Of a stretch of 35,900 bases of DNA, positions 6,190 to 14,314 are shown one piece after another (the first letter of the stretch is position 1; each line of letters begins with the position of its first letter). A model generated the notes under the pieces. That model saw only the letters and a list, made by a program, of their open reading frames with translations, did no database searches and had not been told where the DNA came from. A program made the translations under genes and the position numbers. Source of the DNA: Alphaproteobacteria bacterium (lineage in GTDB: Bacteria; Pseudomonadota; Alphaproteobacteria; UBA6615); assembly GCA_028822385.1 (NCBI GenBank), contig JAPKDV010000009.1, forward strand, positions 1 through 35,900, given 5' to 3'.

Positions 6190-7059
6190 ATGACTGCACA
6201 AACTTCACCGGAAACTCGCTCTTTTGGGACCTCCCTGGGCGCGGAGATACGCGGTGTCGACCTTTCAAGGGCCCAGCCGCCAGCAGTGCTCAAGCAAATT
6301 CATGCTGCATGGCTGGACAATCTGGTTCTGGTTTTTCGAAATCAGTCCCTGAGCGACGACGATCTGGTGAATTTTAGCCGTCAATTTGGTGATCTGGATA
6401 TGGTCCCGGGCTGGGAGCCCTTCTCCCCGGAGGGACATCCCGAAGTTCTCGTTGTCTCTAACGTTCAGGAAGACGGTACTGCGATTGGTGTTCTAGGTGA
6501 TGGCGAAGCGTCGTGGCACACGGATATGGCTTATATCCCCCAACCACCCCCGGCGAGCCTGCTCTACAGTCTGGAAGTGCCAGAAATCGGTGGTGACACC
6601 AGTTTTATGAACATGTACGCGGCCCTCGACACTCTGCCGGACGATCTCCGACAAGCCATCAACGGCAAAATCCTCAACCACGACTCAAGCCATGATAGCG
6701 GCGGTAACCTGCGGCCTAACCACACCATGTTCGGCAGCCTTGCCGAAGCGCCGGGCGCGCGCCACCCCATCATCCGTACACATCCGGAAACCGGGAAATC
6801 TGCCCTCTTCCTTGGTCGCCGTCTCCACGCCTGGATCGTCGGTGAGGGCGTCACTAAAAGTGACGAACTTCTCGACCGGCTCTGGGAACACTGCACAAGT
6901 GGAGATCTGACCTACCGGCACCGTTGGCAAAAAAGCGATCTTCTGATGTGGGACAACCGGGTAACCATGCACCGACGTGAACATTTTGATTCTAGCAGAC
7001 GACGCGTAATGCACCGTACCCAGCTTAAGGGTAATCAGGGCGTTGAAGCGGCCAGATAG
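6190..7059 (+). CDS. TauD/TfdA-family 2-oxoglutarate-dependent dioxygenase
   Basis: A 289-residue Fe(II)/2-oxoglutarate dioxygenase. Iron ligands: His110 and Asp112 in WHTDM, and distal His261 in VTMHRRE. The 2-oxoglutarate-binding Arg lies in the SSRRRVMHRTQ segment (268-278). The N-terminal TSLGAEIRGVDL (14-25) and the FRNQSLSDDDLVNFSRQFGDL block are standard family features. The ATG at 6190 has AAGGA 8 nt upstream and is better than the upstream in-frame ATG at 6154. Family members hydroxylate substrates such as taurine, alkylsulfates, aryloxyacetates or carnitine-type compounds; which one applies here cannot be told. It is divergent from the MBL hydrolase and convergent with the BASS transporter. 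Confidence 0.9.
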   Translation: MTAQTSPETRSFGTSLGAEIRGVDLSRAQPPAVLKQIHAAWLDNLVLVFRNQSLSDDDLVNFSRQFGDLDMVPGWEPFSPEGHPEVLVVSNVQEDGTAIGVLGDGEASWHTDMAYIPQPPPASLLYSLEVPEIGGDTSFMNMYAALDTLPDDLRQAINGKILNHDSSHDSGGNLRPNHTMFGSLAEAPGARHPIIRTHPETGKSALFLGRRLHAWIVGEGVTKSDELLDRLWEHCTSGDLTYRHRWQKSDLLMWDNRVTMHRREHFDSSRRRVMHRTQLKGNQGVEAAR

Positions 7060-7124
7060 TTTTAGTCCTGTTGCAGGTTGCGGCAATCAAGCACGGCATT
7101 CACGAAAAATGGTTCTCCGGACCG

Positions 7125-7979
7125 CTAGGACGCGGCACCTCGTCGGAGAATGAAGATGTAGATAAACGCCGTGGCGAACATGATCAGGCTGTAGGTGGCA
7201 GCAGGCACCACTGCTAGACCACCATCAAACAACAGTGTTGCGACAGCGATAGCCAGCGTCCCGTTCTGCATTCCACACTCAATTGAAATCGTGACGCGCT
7301 GCCGCACACCTGATGCAAAGATGCGCGCGATCACGTAGGCCAGCACCATCATCAACACATTCAGCACCAGCATAATCAACCCAGCCTGGGTGAAGTAGGT
7401 GACGATGTTTGCCCGTTCCTGAAAAATCGCACCTGCAAGAACTAGAATAAATAAGCCGGCTGAAATTTGCCGCGCCATCGACTCGATCCTGATGGCCGTA
7501 TTTTCAGCGAAGTGACGCACGGCAAGACCGATCAGGACGGGTACGGTCACAATGACAAACACGCTGATCGCCGTACTGGTCACGGACACATTACCGGCAT
7601 CACCGCCCACAAATTGGACATAAGAGAACACAACAACTGCAGGAATTGTGATGACACTGACCAAGCTGATGACGGCGGTCAGCGAGATCGACAACGCCAC
7701 GTCCCCACGTGCAAAGGCTGTCAGAATATTTGAGGTCACGCCCCCGGGTGCCGCTGCAATGATCATGACGCCAAGTGCTAGTTCGGGCGGCAACTCCCAA
7801 ACCATCAAAAGCAGATACGCAACAACCGGTAAAAGAACGATCTGCGCGAGAGCTCCAACAACGAAGTCTTTTGGTTGGCGTATAACCCGCGCAAAATCAT
7901 CGAACGTCAGACCCAAGCCCAGCACAAACATAATAAAGGCTAGCGCCAGAGGTAAGATAATATCGGTTATAATGCCCAT
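7125..7979 (-). CDS. bile acid:sodium symporter (BASS) family transporter
   Basis: A 284-residue polytopic inner-membrane protein with 8-10 hydrophobic helices spread along its whole length. The crossover motif AAPGGVTSN (76-84) and the following ILTAFARGDVALSISLT match the BASS family, in which Na+ drives uptake of organic anions (bile acids, pantoate, pyruvate and similar). The N-terminal helix includes FVLGLGLTFDDFARV, also typical. GGGGAAACC before the ATG at 7979 provides a ribosome binding site. It stands alone, between a convergent dioxygenase gene and the divergent gdhA. The transported acid could be a substrate of the neighbouring catabolic genes, but this is only positional. Confidence 0.88.
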   Translation of the reverse strand: MGIITDIILPLALAFIMFVLGLGLTFDDFARVIRQPKDFVVGALAQIVLLPVVAYLLLMVWELPPELALGVMIIAAAPGGVTSNILTAFARGDVALSISLTAVISLVSVITIPAVVVFSYVQFVGGDAGNVSVTSTAISVFVIVTVPVLIGLAVRHFAENTAIRIESMARQISAGLFILVLAGAIFQERANIVTYFTQAGLIMLVLNVLMMVLAYVIARIFASGVRQRVTISIECGMQNGTLAIAVATLLFDGGLAVVPAATYSLIMFATAFIYIFILRRGAAS

Positions 7980-8123
7980 GGTTTCCCCAAAAAAATTTCG
8001 TAGAATTTAACAGACTTTATGAGACGCATCGCGTGGTTGAAAGGGGGCAGTGTCATTGCGTAAATCTTATAAAAGAATTAGACACGAGCAGCAGATAAAA
8101 CAATTTGAGAGACACCCTTAATT

Positions 8124-9479
8124 ATGACCAATTCTGATCACGTAAATCTTGAGCAATTCATGGAGGGCGTGCAGCGCCGAAACCCAGGTGAGATCGAATT
8201 CCATCAGGCAGTTTACGAGGTGGCTGTCGATATCTTCGACTTCATCAAAGACAAAGAAATTTACCAAGAGCAACAGATTTTGCGCCGCATGGCTGAACCC
8301 GACAGGGTAATCTCTTTTCGTGTGTGCTGGGAGGACGACAACGGCAATGTCCGTGTCCAGCGCGGCTACCGAGTTCAAAACAATAATGCTATCGGCCCAT
8401 ATAAAGGTGGCCTACGGTTTCACAAGTCCGTTAACCAAAGCATTCTAAAGTTTCTCGCCTTCGAGCAGACTTTTAAGAATAGCCTGACAGGCCTCCCCAT
8501 GGGTGGTGGCAAGGGCGGCTCAGACTTTAACCCGAAAGGCAAGTCTGACAATGAAGTGATGCGGTTTTGCCAATCCTTCATGACGGAACTTTATCGCCAC
8601 GTTGGCGAAGATATAGATATTCCAGCCGGTGATATCGGCGTCGGTGGCCGTGAGATCGGCTATATGTTTGGTCAGTACAAGCGCATCACCAACAAATATG
8701 TTGGTGTCTTGACGGGCAAGGGGCTTGAGTACGGCGGTAGCCTCGTGCGTACCGAAGCGACTGGTTACGGCGCTGTATACTTTATGGAAGACATGCTTTC
8801 AGAAGCCAAAGACGGTTTCGACGGTAAAACAGTTCTGGTTTCAGGATCGGGTAACGTCGCAACCCATGCGGCAGAAAAGGCCACTGAACTAGGAGCCAAG
8901 GTCGTGACTCTCTCGGATTCCGGTGGCTTTATCCACGATCCAGACGGCTTTACGCAAGAGAAGATCGACTGGATCAAGGAGCATAAGAACATTCGACGTG
9001 GCCGTATCTCCGACTATGTGAAGGAGTTCAAGGGCGCGGAATTCCATGAGGGCCAAAGGCCCTGGGCAGTACCCTGCGATATCGCCTTACCCTGTGCGAC
9101 ACAAAATGAGATCAGCAAGGAAGAAGCCGAAATGCTGGTCAAGAACGGCGTCAAGGCCGTAGCAGAAGGCGCAAATATGCCTACCGTAAACGAAGGCGTA
9201 GAGGTCTTCCGCGACGCGAAGGTTTTGTTTGGGCCGGCTAAGGCTGCAAATGCCGGTGGCGTAGCTGTATCAGGTCTCGAGATGAGCCAGAACAGCGGCC
9301 GAATTTCTTGGAGCGCGGACGAACTCAATAAATTACTGCGCGACATAATGCGAGACATTCATGGCAACTGCCTTGAATACGCTAGAGATGGCGACGGTTA
9401 TGTCGACTACGCCAAGGGTGCGAACATCGCCGGCTTCAAAAAAGTCGCAGATGCCATGTTGGCGTTTGGCGTCGTCTGA
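8124..9479 (+). CDS. gdhA: glutamate dehydrogenase (hexameric, NADP-type)
   Basis: A 451-residue enzyme of the GdhA family that aminates 2-oxoglutarate with ammonium to glutamate, or the reverse, in the cytoplasm. The catalytic domain carries GPYKGGLRFH (91-100) and PMGGGKGGSDFNP (125-137) with active-site Lys130. PAGDIGVGGREIGY (167-180) is the next family signature. GGSLVRTEATGYG (204-216) leads into the Rossmann domain, whose loop is GSGNVA (241-246). The Ser264-Asp265 region after strand 2 resembles NADP-type enzymes. Length is standard. It is a single-gene unit: a 144-bp divergent promoter region towards the BASS gene and a clean terminator at 9501-9531. Confidence 0.96.
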   Translation: MTNSDHVNLEQFMEGVQRRNPGEIEFHQAVYEVAVDIFDFIKDKEIYQEQQILRRMAEPDRVISFRVCWEDDNGNVRVQRGYRVQNNNAIGPYKGGLRFHKSVNQSILKFLAFEQTFKNSLTGLPMGGGKGGSDFNPKGKSDNEVMRFCQSFMTELYRHVGEDIDIPAGDIGVGGREIGYMFGQYKRITNKYVGVLTGKGLEYGGSLVRTEATGYGAVYFMEDMLSEAKDGFDGKTVLVSGSGNVATHAAEKATELGAKVVTLSDSGGFIHDPDGFTQEKIDWIKEHKNIRRGRISDYVKEFKGAEFHEGQRPWAVPCDIALPCATQNEISKEEAEMLVKNGVKAVAEGANMPTVNEGVEVFRDAKVLFGPAKAANAGGVAVSGLEMSQNSGRISWSADELNKLLRDIMRDIHGNCLEYARDGDGYVDYAKGANIAGFKKVADAMLAFGVV

Positions 9480-9500
9480 CCCGGTCAGCAACGACAATCC

Positions 9501-9531
9501 AAAAGTCCGGTCCACTTGGCCGGACTTTTTT
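9501..9531. terminator. gdhA terminator, shared with YciI operon
   Basis: AAAAGTCCGG / CCGGACTTTT stem (9501-9510 and 9520-9529) with a 9-nt loop and a run of T to 9531, 22 nt after the gdhA stop. On the opposite strand the hairpin is followed by TTTTGGATT, so it can also end the minus-strand FAH-YciI transcript. Confidence 0.9.
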
Positions 9532-9542
9532 ATTTTAAACGT

Positions 9543-9863
9543 CTAGATCGGCGGCACCCGCTGCAGGAACGGCTCAATAATTACTGTTTCGAAAATGCCA
9601 CCAAGTGTGTAGGGGTCGTTGGAATGCATGGCTACTGCCGCTGCGCGATCGGGAACATCGAGCACCAGAACATTGCCAGTTACCTTCCGGATACCCTCTT
9701 CGCCATAGATAAAATTCTCTACGTCAGTACCATCCTCAACCAGTCCGCCACCGAAGGTGATTAAAGGCATAAAGGCCTGCTGATATTCAGCATGTGCTGC
9801 GAGCAACTCGGCGCGCTTGTCGCCCATTCCGAGCTTGTCACGTCTGGCGATAACAAAAAGCAT
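9543..9863 (-). CDS. YciI-like protein
   Basis: A 106-residue protein of the YciI (ferredoxin-like alpha/beta barrel) family: an N-terminal strand MLFVIARRD, a conserved-type His24 in LAAHAEYQ, GGGLVEDG, and the C-terminal DPYTLGGIFETVIIEPF block typical of the fold. YciI-like proteins are small enzymes or binding proteins in degradative pathways, including dehydrochlorination-type or muconolactone-isomerase-type reactions. Its AGGAGG ribosome binding site overlaps the stop codon of the FAH gene, so the two genes are translationally coupled. It probably works in the same pathway as the FAH-family enzyme. Confidence 0.88.
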   Translation of the reverse strand: MLFVIARRDKLGMGDKRAELLAAHAEYQQAFMPLITFGGGLVEDGTDVENFIYGEEGIRKVTGNVLVLDVPDRAAAVAMHSNDPYTLGGIFETVIIEPFLQRVPPI

Positions 9864-9873
9864 TCTGATCCTC

Positions 9874-10839
9874 CTAAGCTAGCGCAACGGTGTTGCTAAG
9901 TTTTCCAATACCTTCGATATCAACCTCAATCACGTCGCCCGGCTTCATGAAGACCGGAGGCTTGCGTCCTGCGCCAACTCCGGACGGGGATCCTGTGGTG
10001 ACAATATCGCCCGGACTGAATCGGTAGAATTTCGAAAAGTAGCTAACCATCTGGGGAATGTTAAATATCAGATCATCCGTGCGCGTCGACTGCACCACAT
10101 TGCCGTTCAGGGTGGTGGTTAATTGCAGCATGTGCGGATCTGGGATCTCGTCCTTGGTAACGATAACCGGGCCGCAGGGGCAGAAAGTCGGAAGCTGCTT
10201 ACCGAGCAGGTTCCGGTCCCAGGCGGACACGACCTCAAACTGTTCGCTCGCCCCGAAGAAAGCGCCAACCCAATCGCGCGCTGAGACATCGTTGGCAATC
10301 GTGTAACCGGCGACATAATCCATTGCCTCCTCTTCCGATACATTGTGGCAGTCTTTTCCAAAGACGAAAGTCAGCTCTCCCTCCCAGTCGATCATGTCCG
10401 GGCACTGAGGCGGCACAATGATCGGACGACGGTGACCGTTCAGCGCCGGATGGGTCATCAGAAACGCTGGCGGGTATTTCGGAATGGGAATGCTCACCAT
10501 CTCTTCCAGATGGGCTCGGTAGTTCATGCCGACTGAAAGAATAATAGATGGGTCAGGCACCACAGGCAGAAAACTGGCGTCATCCCAAGCCTGAAGAACG
10601 CCCGAACCATAGAGCACTTCCCGTTCATCTGCTGACATCGCAGCAACACCGTCGATACAGGATTGCACCGCAGCCAAAGCCGCATCACCGCCACCCATCA
10701 GATCTCGCATACGCGCCGGAACTTTTTTTGCTACAGACATAACCGCACGCAGTGCTGTCAGGTCGAGCAGTTCGTTGTCTAAGGTGAGTACCGCAACATG
10801 AGATTCTTTTTTCGCACTTTCGATCGTCGCTAGTTTCAT
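9874..10839 (-). CDS. fumarylacetoacetate hydrolase (FAH) family protein
   Basis: A 321-residue FAH-superfamily enzyme; members hydrolyse C-C bonds, hydrate or isomerise oxo-acids, or decarboxylate. Metal ligands: the DWEGE motif (Asp151, Glu153, Glu155) and Asp184 in TIANDVSARDW. The TGSPSGVG loop (282-289), followed by FMKPGDVIEVDIEGIG, closes the active site. The N-terminal 90 residues form the usual small leading domain. Start ATG 10839 is preceded by GAGGGGGA. It is the first gene of a two-gene operon with YciI and is divergent from a VOC protein gene at 10971. Together they suggest a small ring-cleavage or oxo-acid degradation module. The exact reaction is not determinable. Confidence 0.9.
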   Translation of the reverse strand: MKLATIESAKKESHVAVLTLDNELLDLTALRAVMSVAKKVPARMRDLMGGGDAALAAVQSCIDGVAAMSADEREVLYGSGVLQAWDDASFLPVVPDPSIILSVGMNYRAHLEEMVSIPIPKYPPAFLMTHPALNGHRRPIIVPPQCPDMIDWEGELTFVFGKDCHNVSEEEAMDYVAGYTIANDVSARDWVGAFFGASEQFEVVSAWDRNLLGKQLPTFCPCGPVIVTKDEIPDPHMLQLTTTLNGNVVQSTRTDDLIFNIPQMVSYFSKFYRFSPGDIVTTGSPSGVGAGRKPPVFMKPGDVIEVDIEGIGKLSNTVALA

Positions 10840-10970
10840 GGCTTCCCCCTCAAAGTGATTTGAATCAGCCTGTATAGCCGCTTCATATTTAGTCTTGAAC
10901 CTAACTTCGTATCGGGCAATCCTACATGGGAGAAAGAACTTTATCCCTATTGACGCAAAAGGAAATCTCG

Positions 10971-11468
10971 ATGGCTGAGACGCACACTGATTTGAAAAAC
11001 GGGCCCCTGTCGCTCAATTTTCTATCACACGGGACGATCGAAACGATCGATTCCGATAAAAGTCGAAAATTTTATGAAGAATTCCTGGGTTTCGACGTAA
11101 TCCGCACCAGCCCGATTTCACTACTGCTCCGTATGGGCGGCAACAACACGATGGCTGTTGTCGAGGTGAAAAAAAAGCCGCCGATGGGGATGCTAAATCA
11201 CAACGGGCTCGATGTGCGCACCAAGGCCGATGTCGACGCAGCCCACGCTAAAGCAGTCGCTCAGCAGGACAAATGGGGAATTAAAAAAATCACGCGCCCG
11301 CTAGACCAGCATGGAACCTATTGCTTCTTCATCAACGATCCGGATGACAATTGGTGGGAAATCTTGACCAATCCTGAAGGCGGATATGCATGGATGTTTG
11401 AACGCGGCGATCAGGAAGGCCGTGGTCACCTCGAGAAAGACTTCGAGCGGCCCAAGGAAACCCTTTAG
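10971..11468 (+). CDS. VOC/glyoxalase superfamily protein, extradiol-dioxygenase-like
   Basis: A 165-residue vicinal-oxygen-chelate protein. The probable metal ligands of the classical His-His-Glu set are His20 (LSHGTIE), His77 (LNHNGLDV) and Glu130 (DNWWEIL). RKFYEEFLGFDVIR is the usual first helix-strand unit, and DPDDNWWEILTNPEGGY is the C-terminal hallmark. The ATG at 10971 has AAGGA 7 nt upstream; the frame's earlier ATG at 10926 lacks one. It is divergent from the FAH/YciI operon, in keeping with a shared catabolic role, and convergent with the gene at 11465-12103 (stop codons overlap). Confidence 0.85.
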   Translation: MAETHTDLKNGPLSLNFLSHGTIETIDSDKSRKFYEEFLGFDVIRTSPISLLLRMGGNNTMAVVEVKKKPPMGMLNHNGLDVRTKADVDAAHAKAVAQQDKWGIKKITRPLDQHGTYCFFINDPDDNWWEILTNPEGGYAWMFERGDQEGRGHLEKDFERPKETL

Positions 11469-12103
11469 CCAGCAATCACCTTTTTATAGCGACCTCTTTG
11501 TCGTCGCACTGGCAGTTCACCCAGATTTCTAAACCCGTCGCCGTCAACCTGCGATGGACCAGTGAACTCGTGCAGAACTACATGCGCGATTCCCCCTTCC
11601 ATCGAGAGATAACGACGGACGCGGACATTGTAAGACAGTTGCGCAATCGACGGTAAATACACAGTGACGAACCAGATGTTGAAGGTCTGAACATCGCTTT
11701 CATGGAGATCAAAGCGGTCCATCTGAATAAACGGCGCCAAGTCCTGAACGTTACCAGCGGCGCACACTAATTCAGGTCCTACCCACGCCAATGTGTAGCG
11801 GTCTGGATTCCGAAATTTTGCGTGATAGGCCGCGTCGCGCGGTCCGCGGGTTTGGCGCAGCGCCTGGTAGGGCTCTCCATAGAGATGCCCAAGACTGGGC
11901 ATTTCATACAAGGTTACGAACTGCTGTCCGTTACCCGCGATCAGGTCATAACTTGCGCAAGTGTTGAAGCCGATTGCGTTACGGGTGGGAAACATATCCT
12001 CGCTTAGCCAAGGTCTAAAATCAGCACGGTCCGGTTCGTCGAGATCACAGAAGATCGCGAGAAGTCCACTACCGCTTTCCGGGGAATCCTTAAGATTCGA
12101 CAA
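11465..12103 (-). CDS. tandem ferredoxin-like (dimeric alpha/beta barrel) protein
   Basis: A 212-residue protein that looks like two ferredoxin-like halves (about 13-114 and 124-195). In the first half GLLAIFCDLDEPDRADFRPW, YDLIAGNGQQFVTLYEM and LYGEPYQALR resemble DUF4286/EthD-type dimeric alpha/beta barrel proteins. No catalytic motif or signal peptide is seen. It starts 9 nt after the stop of the dioxygenase at 12113-13171, so the two form an operon, and its stop overlaps that of the convergent VOC gene. It probably binds or transforms a small molecule in the same pathway; function unproven. Confidence 0.75.
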   Translation of the reverse strand: MSNLKDSPESGSGLLAIFCDLDEPDRADFRPWLSEDMFPTRNAIGFNTCASYDLIAGNGQQFVTLYEMPSLGHLYGEPYQALRQTRGPRDAAYHAKFRNPDRYTLAWVGPELVCAAGNVQDLAPFIQMDRFDLHESDVQTFNIWFVTVYLPSIAQLSYNVRVRRYLSMEGGIAHVVLHEFTGPSQVDGDGFRNLGELPVRRQRGRYKKVIAG

Positions 12104-12112
12104 GGTCCGTCT

Positions 12113-13171
12113 CTATGCCGTCTCGAAGACGATATCGTCGCCATGTCCCGGATGACCACCGCGAACCGCGCCAGCACGCGTGTCGCGATAGAACGGCTCA
12201 AAACTGGGTGAAAGTTCCCGCCCGTTAGGAAGGGACATCCAGAGGCGCATTAAATGGCGACGCTTTTCCATTTCGGGATAGTCCTCAAACTCAGTGCGCA
12301 TGTGCAGCATCAGGTGATTGTTAAGAAACTGGATGTCTCCCGGTTGGAACATCATGGTCAACTGGAATTCAGGCCGCATACAAATCTCGTCGATCAAGTC
12401 GAGCGCCTCACTCTGGGTTGCGTTCATTCCCGGCAGATGGTTCATCAATTCTGCTGAGCGCATATGCGTGCGGGTATATCGGGCAGCAAACCGGCCGCTG
12501 TGCATGGTGAAGACCGGCTGCTCATAATGGGCCGGTGTGCCGGGTAACTCGTTCCCCTGAAAGCTCCAAAAATACGGCTCGTAAAGCGCTTCCAGAAGAT
12601 CCGGTCGGGTCCGCAGAATTTCATTGTGAATAGCAGAGGTACTGACAATTCTGCTCAAGCCGCCGCTTTTGGCCGACTGAATACAGAAGAGGCCCGTCAC
12701 ATCGGCGGCATCCGCGTGATAGGTCAGTTCGCCCGCGCTAGTGTAACCGCGAAATGCCGGACCATCGAGGCCCGTTCCCAGATCGCGCACATCACCCAGC
12801 ACGTCACCGCGCTTGCTCTGGGACACGGCCGTCCCAAGATGCAGGCCGATACCCCAATAAATAAACCGTAGATCATCTTTGGAATAGCGCTCCACCGGAA
12901 TGCCACGGAGCAGAAACAGTCCCCAGCCCTCTTCCAGTTCATGCTGAAGACGCGCAAGCACCCCACCAACGCTCGGTAACGGAAACAATTTACGTGTAAG
13001 CGTCGCGAGGCCTGCCCCGGCATCGAGCGCATGGCGATAAGCAGCGTCGATTTCCGCTATTTCTGCATCAGAGAACAGGTGCACCCAATCGTCCGATGAC
13101 TGGGCTGATTCCCCCATCCAGACGTCTTCGCCGGTCAGCGGTTGGTGTTTAATGCTTTCTGGAACGAACAT
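12113..13171 (-). CDS. TauD/TfdA-like 2-oxoglutarate-dependent dioxygenase
   Basis: A 352-residue Fe(II)/2-oxoglutarate oxygenase of the TauD/TfdA fold, longer than the typical 280-300 because of an N-terminal extension of about 80 residues. Iron ligands: His152 and Asp154 in TYHADAADV, and distal His290 in NNHLMLHMRTEF. Arg309 in HLMRLWMS fits the 2-oxoglutarate anchor. The N-terminal double-stranded helix entry is GWGLFLLRGIPVE (82-94). The ATG at 13171 has GAGGGG 7 nt upstream and is preferred to the GTG at 13186. It is the first gene of a two-gene operon and is divergent from a LysR-type regulator, which probably controls it. Relatives of this longer type act on gamma-butyrobetaine-like or clavaminate-like substrates; the substrate here is unknown. 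Confidence 0.85.
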   Translation of the reverse strand: MFVPESIKHQPLTGEDVWMGESAQSSDDWVHLFSDAEIAEIDAAYRHALDAGAGLATLTRKLFPLPSVGGVLARLQHELEEGWGLFLLRGIPVERYSKDDLRFIYWGIGLHLGTAVSQSKRGDVLGDVRDLGTGLDGPAFRGYTSAGELTYHADAADVTGLFCIQSAKSGGLSRIVSTSAIHNEILRTRPDLLEALYEPYFWSFQGNELPGTPAHYEQPVFTMHSGRFAARYTRTHMRSAELMNHLPGMNATQSEALDLIDEICMRPEFQLTMMFQPGDIQFLNNHLMLHMRTEFEDYPEMEKRRHLMRLWMSLPNGRELSPSFEPFYRDTRAGAVRGGHPGHGDDIVFETA

Positions 13172-13201
13172 AGCGGCACCCCTCACTGGTTGATCGCTGT
13201 T

Positions 13202-13218
13202 TAGATTTGATCAATCTA
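13202..13218. promoter_or_regulatory. candidate LysR operator
   Basis: TAGATTTGATCAATCTA: 6-bp perfect arms (TAGATT / AATCTA) around TGATC, in the 106-bp gap between the LysR-type gene and the dioxygenase operon. It also contains the 8-bp palindrome TTGATCAA. LysR-type regulators usually bind such interrupted dyads between divergent genes, so this is the natural candidate; it is not proven. Confidence 0.55.
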
Positions 13219-13277
13219 CGTGAGAGTTTAGATCATTTTAATTGGAATATTAATTAAAAACAGTTCATTAATATTGA

Positions 13278-14138
13278 ATGATAAAGCAATTTAATCCGGT
13301 CCTACTACGCACCCTCGTCGCCTTCGCAGATACGGGAACACTATCACGGGCTGCTGACATTGTTGGTCGCACATCGTCCGCAGTGACCGCACAGATACAA
13401 AGGCTAGAGCATGTCGCAGGTGTCCCGCTGCTTGAAGCATCAGGACGTAAACGAGTTTTAACATATGCTGGCGAACGGCTCGTGGGTCACGCACGTCGCA
13501 TCCTCACGGCCAATCATGAGGCCTGGCTCAGCATTTCCGGCACCGAAGCGGAAGGTCGTGTGGTTTTAGGGATCACGCAGGACTTCACCGGGAGTGCCCT
13601 TCCGGCAGCCGTGAAATCCTTTGCGCGAACTCACGGTCATATGCGCATTGATTTACGTGTAGGGCGCTCAGTGGAACTCTTCGATGATTTCACAGCGGGA
13701 CGAATCGACGTACTCGTCGCCATGAGACGTTCCATAGAACCAGACGAGACCGCAGTTATTCGTGAACCAATGCACTGGTTCACTGCAACTGATGGACTTG
13801 CGGGCGTCATATCCAGCCCATTGCCCATCGCAGTTCTTGAATCGCCCTGCGAGTTTCGCGACACTGCATTGCGCAGTCTCGATGCCGCTGGCTACCCCTT
13901 TCATATTGCGACAAGCAGCCAAAGCTTGGCCGGGCTTTCCGTCGCGGTACGCGCTGGCGTGGCCATAACCGTCCGAACTTCACGCTGGATTCAGGATGGA
14001 ATCGCGATTGCACCAAAAGAACTCAAGCTTCCGAAACTTCCCGATGCCGAGTTTTCAATCCGGATACACGCGGATGCCGCCGACCCAACTCGACATCTAG
14101 CAGATGTACTGGTATCGAGCCTCCCCCCCCTGAACTAG
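13278..14138 (+). CDS. LysR-type transcriptional regulator
   Basis: A 286-residue LysR-family regulator. The winged helix-turn-helix occupies about 7-65: FNPVLLRTLVAFADTGTLSR, then ADIVGRTSSAVTAQIQRLE and GVPLLEASGRKRVLT. This is followed by a linker helix and an effector domain (from about residue 92, VVLGITQDF) of the periplasmic-binding fold. The recognition helix reads SSAVTAQI, a usual SAVS-like variant. Length is slightly short but normal. It is divergent from the dioxygenase/barrel-protein operon, with a dyad at 13202-13218 in between, so it probably controls that operon and itself. The inducer is unknown. Confidence 0.92.
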   Translation: MIKQFNPVLLRTLVAFADTGTLSRAADIVGRTSSAVTAQIQRLEHVAGVPLLEASGRKRVLTYAGERLVGHARRILTANHEAWLSISGTEAEGRVVLGITQDFTGSALPAAVKSFARTHGHMRIDLRVGRSVELFDDFTAGRIDVLVAMRRSIEPDETAVIREPMHWFTATDGLAGVISSPLPIAVLESPCEFRDTALRSLDAAGYPFHIATSSQSLAGLSVAVRAGVAITVRTSRWIQDGIAIAPKELKLPKLPDAEFSIRIHADAADPTRHLADVLVSSLPPLN

Positions 14139-14168
14139 CGTGCAGATATCTACATTAGCCCGTTCAAA

Positions 14169-14204
14169 CTTATTGCATCGCAATAAGTCAATGTTGCAGT
14201 GCAA
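14169..14204 (+). promoter_or_regulatory. tandem TTGC-N3-GCAA sites (PhaR-like operators) before phaZ
   Basis: Two copies of TTGC-N3-GCAA: 14173-14183 (inside the longer perfect repeat CTTATTGC-ATC-GCAATAAG, 14169-14187) and 14194-14204. Their centres are 21 bp apart, two helical turns. PhaR, the PHB-responsive repressor of alphaproteobacteria, binds TGC-N3/4-GCA-type dyads as I recall, and the next gene is a PHB depolymerase. The functional assignment is inference. Confidence 0.5.
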
Positions 14205-14314
14205 AATTTATAGAGTTAGCCTAGTGTCATAGATATTCGCCCTAACTAGTATTTACGCGCGCGTTTGTAGCCCTTAATGAGATGTATCAGAAGCAAAAAT
14301 GGACGCTAGACTGC

